Positions 57,337 through 64,000 of a stretch of DNA of 64,000 nucleotides are shown here, one piece after another. A program made the position numbers and the translations under genes. Origin of the DNA: Lantana camara (Eukaryota > Streptophyta > Magnoliopsida > Lamiales > Verbenaceae); NCBI GenBank assembly GCA_037501455.1, contig CM074858.1, forward strand, positions 97,808,001-97,872,000, in the 5' to 3' direction. The notes below the pieces were generated by a model. That model did not search any database. It worked only from the letters and a program-made list of their open reading frames with translations, and had not been told where the DNA came from. Each line of letters starts with the position of its first letter. Position 1 is the stretch's first letter.

Positions 57337-57438
57337 GTAAAGCAGGCGTCCGAATCAACTTGTTTGATTGCTTGCAGCTGTTTTCTGAATTTTGGAACTT
57401 TCAAGTCGATTCTAACCTTTAGTTTCTCCTCTTTGCAG
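57337..57438 (+). other. Predicted intron 1 of the gypsy-2 antisense gene
   Basis: Donor CCTG|GTAAAG and acceptor CCTCTTTGCAG|AT, 102 bp, phase 1. It contains an in-frame stop (57420-57422), so splicing is needed to continue the protein. It matches intron 1 of the gypsy-1 gene in position and phase. Confidence 0.78.
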
Positions 57439-58086
57439 ATAAAGTGATAATGAGTCGGTTGGCAAAAATGAGGGCCGATGTGGAAGAGCTAGCTGCTCGG
57501 CGTGCCATAGCAACAGCGACCGAGGTGGCACGCCCCCACAAAACAATGGACGCCGTCCTTCCGAGGCAGGGGGATCAAGCGGGCGTCGAGCCGATCCAAT
57601 CGCTCGCCCCTCAGGCAAAGAGGAAGGAGAAAGCCCCCGTCTCTGTGCCCGAGAGGAAGCGGTCGAAAAAGGAGAGAGATCCAAAGGGTGTGTCCGTCCC
57701 CAAGCCGACGAAAAACATCGATCATACTGCTGAGAGCAACCAGTCGAGGGGTAGGTTTCTACCAGCTCTCTTCCATCGACTCCCTCGGGGACCGAGAAGT
57801 CGCCTTCTCTTCCGAGGCCGTAAGAGTGGCGCACCTTCCCTTCCACCCCCCGGAGGATGATATGGCCGAATTTTTCAAAATGCTCAAGATTTGCGAGCCG
57901 CATCTTCCCGGGGGATACAAATTGATTGGGGATGATGGTAAGCCTCGATGCATTGGGTCGATTCCCCGGGACAACCGTGCTACCGGGGCGGTATACCACT
58001 GCTGTCAGATTCCGGCCGATCACGAAGCGAGGTGGAAGATGTCCGAGGTCGAGCTGGAAATGTCAGCAGACGTGAAAGTTCTCGGG

Positions 58087-58184
58087 GTAACGAACTAATC
58101 CTCTTCACTACTTTGATTCAATTGAAAGGTCTTTTTGCTTCGACTGGAAATTGATTGTTGACTCTCTTTGTTCCCGTGTTGCAG
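58087..58184 (+). other. Predicted intron 2 of the gypsy-2 antisense gene
   Basis: Donor CTCGGG|GTAACG and acceptor CCCGTGTTGCAG|CTG, 98 bp, phase 0. It contains an in-frame TAA directly after the donor. It matches intron 2 of the gypsy-1 gene. Confidence 0.78.
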
Positions 58185-58973
58185 CTGGATCAGGACATTT
58201 ATCACATGAGTCGGAGAGCCCAAATCTACAAGGAAGGGAGGGCACGCTTGGAGGCCAAGGCTGGGATCGACTCGGAGGTCGAGATCTTGAAGAGTAAGGT
58301 GTTGGATCTCGAGACCGAGAAGGCGAGTCTCGGCTCTAGCACGAAGGCAGCAGAGTTGGCGAAGGAGAAAGTGGAAACGGCCCTTGTCGAGACCAAAAAG
58401 CAACTGGAGGCCAAGAAAGTGGAGTTGCTCGAGGCCCACAAGAAGCTCGATGTCGAGTCTTCAAAGGTACTTTTCTCTTTCAGGAAGGGGGAAGAAACGG
58501 GGCAAGTGAAAGGTGCTCGAGCGACTATCGACCGGTGCCAGTGGATATATGATCAGATTGTGGCCGATTCGGAGCGATTTGGGGCCTACCGATTCATGAA
58601 GTTGACAGCTTATAAGAGGTCGACCGCTACCTTTGGGCTATCAGATTTGAAGGAAGAGTTCGATCTATGCTTGGCCCAATGCCGTGCCGAGGGGCTCCTT
58701 CCGGTCGACTATGACACGAGTAAGATTGGCCTCATGTGCCCAGATCCTCGGCCCCCGCCCCCACAAGCTGACGAAGATCCCGAGGAGGATTGGTCGAAGC
58801 ACGAGTTCGGATTCGCTATCCCACTAGCCAAGTCTCTAGTCGGCGGACCCGAGGAAGATGAGAGTCAGATGCCTCAGGGGGTGGACCCCATGGTTCTGAA
58901 TCACGCCCGGGTATTCCCAGAGCTCTTCTTCGAGAAACCCGCGAACACTCCTTCCGATGAAGAGATCGACTAG

Positions 58974-59428
58974 GCCTTCCGATTTCCTGCATTGCTTCTA
59001 CCTGTAATTTCCTTTTTCTGTTTTAATTTCATGTACCAAGTCGACCCGGGGTGGTCGACGAGCGTTCCCATTGCCAAATCCAAATGTAATCGCTTCTGAA
59101 TTTTAATGGAATTTTGTTTAAGGTTATCTTCGAATTAGCACTCTCGAGTATGCATGTTCAAATTAAACTTAAAGGTGATTCCTCAGGTCGACAATATTGA
59201 CTATTTAACCCACCATGAGTATAATAGCAAACATTCGAGTTGAGTTTTCGAAGGGGTAATATGTCCATCCGGTCGACGGTATCGGATTAGGCTATTTAAC
59301 CCGCCGAGGGTATGACAGCCTTTTTAATAGTTGACAAAAACTTAACAGACTATTTGACTCATCAAGCGTATGACAGTCGAACAGACTACATCGATTTTAT
59401 TGATTCCACGTATTGAAGTTACATCTTT
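58974..59428. repeat. Convergence zone of gypsy-2 with three degenerate ~31-bp repeats
   Basis: Between the stop of the antisense gene and the stop of integrase. The motif GACTATTTAACCCACCATGA and the following GTATAATAGCA recur in degenerate form at 59199, 59290 and 59348. This is the same relative place as the 91-bp array of gypsy-1. Confidence 0.6.
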
Positions 59429-60546
59429 TCAAACGTAAAAAGCTCTAAGGTTGTGGGCGTTCCACGATCGAGGTACTGGGTTGCCACTCAATTCCTCGAG
59501 ATGGTAAGCATGGTTCTTCCCAATCTTGGAAATTCTAAAGGGAGCCTCCCAGTTGGCGTCGAATTTCCCGACGTGCTTAACAACGTCAACTCGTTTCAGA
59601 ACGAGATCCCCGACTCGGAAAACTCGAAGGAGGACCTTCTTGTTATAGCTTCTGCTTATCGTCGCTCGATACTGCTGCATCCGTCGGAAGGCTTGATCTC
59701 TCTTCTCTTCAATCATGTCCAAGTCGAACTGGCGGTTCTCTTGGTTGTGGCCGAGTTGATAATGGGATACCCGATCAGTTTGGTGTATCAGTTCAGCTGG
59801 GATCACTGCCTCGGAACCGTAGACCAATGAGAATGGGGTCTCTCCAGTGGCGGTCCGGGGAGTGGTTCGATAGGCCCATAAGACACCATCGAGTTCCTTG
59901 GCCCAAGCTCCTTTGCTCCCTTCGAGGCGGGTCTTCAGATTCTGTACGATGGTTCGGTTGGTGACTTCAGTTTGGCCGTTGGCCTGAGGGTGGCCGACCG
60001 AAGTAAATCGCAAGCTGATGCCGTATTTGGAGCAGTAACTCTTGAACATTTTGCTTCGGAATTGGGGGCCATTGTCGCAGATCAGGGTCCTCGGCACTCC
60101 AAATCGACATATGATGTTTTTCCACAGAAATCGAGTCATCACTGTGTGGGTGATCTTGGGAACAAGCGCTACTTCGACCCACTTTGAGAAGTACTCTACA
60201 CAACAATGACGAATTGTTGTTGTCTCGGGGCAAGGGGAAATGGCCCGACGATGTCAATCCCCCATTGATCGAAAGGCCACGCTATGTCGACCGGGGTCAT
60301 ATCTCTTGGATGTTGATGAGTAAGATTGGAGTGTCTTTGGTAACTGGGGCATTTCTTTACTAGATTGATCGAATCCCGTAAGAGAGTTGGCCAATAATAA
60401 CCGCCTCTAGATACTTTTTTGGTGAGTATTCGACCCCCCGCGTGGTTTCCGCAGGACCCAGCGTGTACCTCTTCGAGAACTTCCTTGGCTTGGGAGGGTC
60501 GTAGACACCTCTTGGCCGGCTCCCTAACAGATCTCTTGAATAGCAT
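59429..60546 (-). pseudogene. Integrase of gypsy-2
   Basis: The zinc domain reads HAGSCGNHAGG...KKCPSYQRH, with Tyr replacing the second zinc-binding Cys. The core has WGIDIVGPFP (first Asp), CDNGPQFRS (second Asp) and FTSVGHPQANGQTEVTN (Glu). A one-base frameshift at about 60194 separates VIVV from YFSKW. From 60142 down to 59429 the frame is open through LWAYRTTPRTATGETPFSLV to a C-terminus WNAHNLRAFYV, almost the same ending as gypsy-1. The frameshift and the Cys to Tyr change make it inactive. Confidence 0.87.
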
Positions 60547-60585
60547 GCCCTCCGGGTCAAGTGAGTAGCTCGCCGCCCGGGCTAC

Positions 60586-61150
60586 CTATCTACGCCTCTC
60601 CGTTTTGTTTACGGGCATGAAACGATCTCTTAGATGTAGGACCAGGTCATCTAACCAACACAGCTCGACGGGATTGATGCTTAAAATAGGTTTTCCCTTT
60701 TCCTCGATTGATCGAGTTGTACTTGTGAGGAAAGTGATCGACCTATCTCTTGTCCCCCTGAGACCATTGGCTACCTTGGAAAGGACGTCGGCTCTCTCAT
60801 TCTCTTCTCTAGGTATCTGCTTAAGACTAAAACTCTTGAATTTCGCAGCCCACTCCTTGACTTTCTCCAAGTATTTGGCCATTGATTCCTCCCTCGCTTC
60901 ATAAGAGCCAGCATATTGACTCGCAACTAGCTGTGAGTCGGTTAAAGCCGCCAGATTATCAATGCCTTGTTCCTTGGCGATTCTCATACCTGCTAGGAGC
61001 GCCTCGTACTCGGCCTTTTTGTTTGTAGCTGGGAAGTCCAGGCAGATGGCGAGTCGAGCTCATCTCCATCGGTACTTCTCAAGGATACCCCCACTCCCCA
61101 TCCAGATGAGGTCGAGGAACCGTCGACTGAAAGCGTCCATTGGTGAGTAG
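60586..61150 (-). pseudogene. Second RNase H domain of gypsy-2
   Basis: LSVDGSSTSSGWGVGVSLRS holds the first Asp. A frameshift near 61048 leads to NKKAEYEALLAGMRIAKEQG (Glu), LTDSQLVASQYAGSYEARE (second Asp) and PREENERADVLSKVANGL. This extra RNase H is shared with gypsy-1 and supports the Tat lineage. The region continues to a stop at 60586 before the integrase. Confidence 0.82.
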
Positions 61151-61955
61151 TTTTTCTCGGCGGGGTTGAGGGTTCTTTCTCGGCCAGGAAGTCGGCCAAG
61201 ACCTGGGCTTGATATGCTAACCTTGGTTGATAGGTTAAGTCATACTGGCCCAACTCGACGGCCCACTTGATTAGTCGCCCCGAACTATCTGGTTTGGTCA
61301 ACACCTGTCTAAGGGGTTGATCTGTACGCACAACAACTTTGTGAGCTTGAAAATACGGTTTCAGTTTTCGGACCGTGTGGACAAGCGCGAGGGTGAACTT
61401 TTCGATTTCCAAGTATCGTGTCTCCGCTCCGTGTAAAATTTTACTGATATAGTAGATCGGCAGGTGCTTTCTCTCTCTTACGGCGACCAAGACCGAGCTG
61501 ACTACTTCAGCCGACATGGCCATATAGAGGTATAAAGCTTCTCCCTGCTCCGGCTTCGCTAGGAGTGGGGGCGACTCAAGGTATCTTTTCAACGCCTCGA
61601 ACGCCTGCTCACATTCCTCTGTCCACTTGAACTCCTTGACGTTCCTTAAAACTTTAAAGAAGGAGAGATTCTTCTCGGCCGACCTGGAGATAAATCGGTT
61701 AGGGGAAATAATTCGCCCAACTAAACATTGTACCTCTCGGATCGTCTTTGGGCTAGAGAGCTTGCGGACTGCATTGCTCTTCTCCGGTTTGGCCATGATC
61801 CCCCTTCGACTGACCATGTACCCGAGGAATTTTCTGCCGGATACTCCAAAGGTGCATTTGTTCTGGTTAAGTTTCAGGTTGTACTGCCTGAGTAATTTAA
61901 AGGCTCGTGCTAAGTCTTGGAGGTGGTCGCCGGACCGTGTTGACCTCACTATCAT
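61150..61955 (-). pseudogene. Reverse transcriptase C-terminal part and first RNase H of gypsy-2
   Basis: It starts with MIVRSTRSGDHLQDLARAF, just after the damaged catalytic box, followed by the thumb (NQNKCTFGVSGRKFLGYMVS), connection (FKWTEECEQAFEALKRYLES) and classical RNase H (RERKHLPIYYISKILHGAET; LRQVLTKPDSSGRLIKWAVE). The stretch is open. The break is at the YVDD motif immediately upstream (about 61955-61965), where one base is missing. Confidence 0.87.
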
Positions 61956-62002
61956 GTCGTCACATAGACCTCTACGGTCTTGCCGATATCATCTTTGAGA
62001 AT

Positions 62003-63270
62003 TTAGTTGACTAGCCTCTGATATGTAGCCCCCGCGTTTTTAAGTCCGAAGGGCATCACTCGGAAGCAATAAACGCCCTTCACGACTACGAAAGTGGTCT
62101 TATCTTCATCCTCCGGCGCCATGAAAATCTGATAGTAGCCTTGGAAGGCATCCATCATACTGATTAACTCACACCCAGTAGTCGAGTCGACTAGTTGGTC
62201 GATATTCGGCAGGGGGTAGGGGTCTTTAGGGCAGGCTTTATTTAGATCCATAAAATCATTGCACATGCGCCATTTTCCTCCCGATTTGGCGACCAAAACC
62301 ACGTTGCACAACAAGTCGACATATTTGGCGGGTGTGATGTATCCCGCATCTAGCAACTTGTTCACCTCCTCTTCAATTATTTCGTTTCTTCTAACACTTT
62401 GGGTCCGCAGCCGTTGTTTGATCGGCTTAAAAGAAGGGTCGACATTGAGGTGGTGCATGATCACTGACGGGTCAACTCCGACCAAATCATTGGCGCTCCA
62501 CGCGAACACATCCGCATTCTCTTGAAGGAATTGTATTAGGAGTACCTGTTCATGCTCCTTCCCCGGTTCGGGGAGCCCTACGTGGGTAATCTTCTCTCTC
62601 TGCCCCGGAAGGAGCTCGATTTCCATCGTTTGGGTCGAAGCCTCGACGCGATTATCTATGACCTTCTGCTTTTTTGTTTCCTTCGCCTTTCGGACTGGCT
62701 CCTCGCCGACCGCTTCCGGGTCCTCAATCTCATCTTCATCTCCGTCAGGGAGGCCTAAAATAGGGACGATCTGCCGGTTAGGCAATTTAACCTTTTCCAT
62801 GGAAATCGAGTAACACGCCCAAGCCATGGGCACGTCGCACCTCAACTCTCCTATTTCGTCGGGCGTTGGGAGTTTAATCAGTTGATGGTAGGTTGATATA
62901 ACTGCCCGAAAGTCGATTAAACCAGGCCTTCCCAAAATGATGTTATAAGCCGACGGCTGATCGACAACCAAATACTCCAGTTCGAGAGTCGACCTCTTAG
63001 GGAGTGTTCCCATGGAGGTGATCAATCGGACTCGACCCTTAGGATATACTTCGGAACCTCCAAATCCTGTTAAAGGAGTTTTGAAAGGTTTCAGATTTAA
63101 ACTTTTAGCTAAATTCATGCGGTTAAGAGTCGAGAGATAAATAATATTTACAGAGCTTCCATTATCGACAAGGGTTTTGGATACAGCATAGTTGGTCACG
63201 TCGAGCGTAACCACCATCGGACAACTAGGCGTTTCGCCTTCCCGAGGTGGCATGCCGATTAGGTCCTTAT
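62003..63270 (-). pseudogene. Protease and reverse transcriptase N-terminal part of gypsy-2
   Basis: The protease has KTLVDNGSSVNIIYL: the catalytic triplet is D-N-G instead of the usual D-S-G or D-T-G. It also has YNIILGRPGLIDFRAVISTY. After an acidic linker come FLQENADVFAWSANDLVGVD, FKPIKQRLRTQS, NDFMDLNKACPKDPYPLP, MMDAFQGYYQIFMAPEDEDK and MPFGLKNAGATYQRLVN, then a TAA stop. The frame at the 5' side is cut at 63270 by solo LTR D. Codons read beyond 63270 in the same frame belong to that LTR, not to the element. Confidence 0.88.
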
Positions 63271-64000
63271 TGTAGCACCCCGGACACGTGGAGGTGCCAC
63301 ACCCCCGCACTACAGGTCAATCCACATACGAAACGGCCAATCCGTACATGAACTAACCTGTAGCGAACGGGTGACAATGCAATAAAATGACAAGCTAGGC
63401 GGGATACTCGAACATGCGACATAATAAAGCGAAAGCATAAACAGAACATTATCAACTATTTCCATTTAATCAAGTAATGTCACTTTCCTTTACCAAATAC
63501 AATATATTCTAGCTTACATATCAATACATTATCATCTCCTAAAATAAATAACATATAACCGTAAACATGATTTTCTCGAACAATAAATAAACAATTAAAT
63601 AAATGCACCGTGTTTGACTTAACTCTAACAACTGGACTCGACTCACTTCTCGCCTAGCACGCACCTGCAATAACCTGAAAGGTGGAGGTGTCAGTCTGTG
63701 AAGACCGAGTGAGGGGTTTACATACATATTAGCGCAGATAATATGCAAGTTATATTCCCGGGTAAAGATTTGTAAAAGATAATATATGGGTTCAATAATA
63801 ATATAGCTTCGCCCGAGAATACAACTATCAATATTAAATACTTGTCCTATTCATGCAATCGATAAACATGCTTGCTTGCTTGTTAATCATTAGGTGATCA
63901 CGCAATTCAATTATCGTTCAATCATGCATGTGTACTCAATTAGAACCTTCATGGAACGGAAATCATGCAATCAATACATGGCTTGCTTGTAACACGATAG
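63271..64000 (-). mobile_element. Solo or partial LTR D, same family as A-C, cut by the window edge
   Basis: It begins TGTAGCACCCCGGACACGTG and has the family blocks CACACCCCCGCACTAC, AGCGAACGGGTGACAATG, CTCGCCTAGCACGCACCTGC and GTGAGGGGTTTACATA. The preceding bases CTTAT (63266-63270) are the expected TSD copy. The right end is outside, so whether it is a solo LTR or part of a full element is not known. Confidence 0.75.

Larger units (their letters stand above)
56295..58973 (+). pseudogene. Antisense multi-exon gene of gypsy-2 (gypsy-type transposon domain plus coiled coil)
   Basis: Exon 1 (56295-57336) encodes a Ser/Glu-rich N-terminus followed by a domain with GFRIPIDDDILDILNHL and VQLMPNGYAMLNGVRVLM. 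It resembles the 'putative gypsy-type transposon' (Transposase_28) domain and aligns with the gypsy-1 gene. Intron 57337-57438 (phase 1) leads to DKVIMSRLAKMRADVEEL and a basic segment (PERKRSKKERD). A one-base frame slip lies near 57750, then VGFYQLSSIDSLGD and a second domain. Intron 58087-58184 (phase 0) leads to a long coiled coil (KSKVLDLETEKASLG; ETKKQLEAKKVELLEAHKKL) and an acidic tail ending at 58973. It would be about 820 residues. One frameshift is the only break I see. Its role is unknown. It is convergent with gag-pol. Confidence 0.75.
55175..64000 (-). mobile_element. Second Tat-type gypsy element, minus strand, running off the window (gypsy-2)
   Basis: In minus-strand order: protease, reverse transcriptase, RNase H, second RNase H and integrase (63270 to 59429), short repeats, an antisense (plus-strand) multi-exon gene (56295-58973), and a 3' LTR (about 55175-56081). 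Gag and the 5' LTR must lie beyond solo LTR D and the window edge. It has the same architecture as gypsy-1, but its sequence is clearly different. Gag-pol has a stop and several frameshifts. It interrupts LINE-3 at 55175. Confidence 0.87.

Noticed and set aside
63271..63310. First 13 codons of the frame read from 63310 into the gypsy-2 protease
   Set aside because: They fall inside solo LTR D. The apparent start is created by the insertion junction and is not the element's own N-terminus.

Overview
The window is plant nuclear DNA, most likely from a eudicot. It is AT-rich and packed with plant transposons, including Ty3/gypsy elements of the Tat type, a Ty1/copia element primed by initiator tRNA-Met, L1-type LINEs, MULE, hAT and Helitron DNA transposons, and a tRNA-derived SINE. 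One captured fragment matches plant DDB1. I see no intact host gene. Almost every boundary is set by terminal structure plus a target-site duplication (TSD), so the order of insertion can be read. The species cannot be fixed from the sequence alone.

Layout. (1) 1608-17051: a Mutator-like element with about 260-bp inverted ends and 9-bp TSDs. It was invaded by a decayed Tat-type gypsy element (2040-15775), which later received a copia insertion now reduced to a solo LTR (9215-11143). (2) 17665-20196: a non-autonomous Helitron. (3) 20335-20449 SINE and 20591-21073 hAT MITE. (4) 21173-41114: a minus-strand Helitron carrying pieces of host genes (a DDB1 exon, a RING-finger exon and unidentified exons). 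It was invaded by two solo LTRs of one family (A 23550-37050, B 38352-40852). LTR A in turn holds a complete young copia element (26701-36845) with two seemingly identical 1945-bp LTRs and an uninterrupted 1306-codon gag-pol. (5) 41516-45135: an hAT element split by solo LTR C. (6) 45581-51236: a decayed LINE interrupted by two hAT elements, one with captured gene pieces, and a 641-bp solo LTR. (7) 51671-53423: a second, minus-strand LINE with poly-A and a 13-bp TSD. (8) 54200-55174: a third LINE fragment cut by a second Tat-type gypsy element (about 55175 to the window end, minus strand), itself cut by solo LTR D at 63271.

The most interesting structure is in the two gypsy elements. Each carries, convergent to gag-pol and between integrase and the 3' LTR, an antisense multi-exon gene. 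Both copies have two introns of about 100 bp at matching positions and with matching phases (1 and 0), an N-terminal domain resembling the 'putative gypsy-type transposon' family, a polar/basic middle and a coiled-coil C-terminus. In the second element the LTR shows TATA boxes on both strands. The outward one faces the antisense gene, suggesting a two-way LTR promoter. The second notable object is the young copia element, with a very GC-rich leader, palindromic CACGTG arrays in its LTRs and a reiterated 17-nt leader motif.
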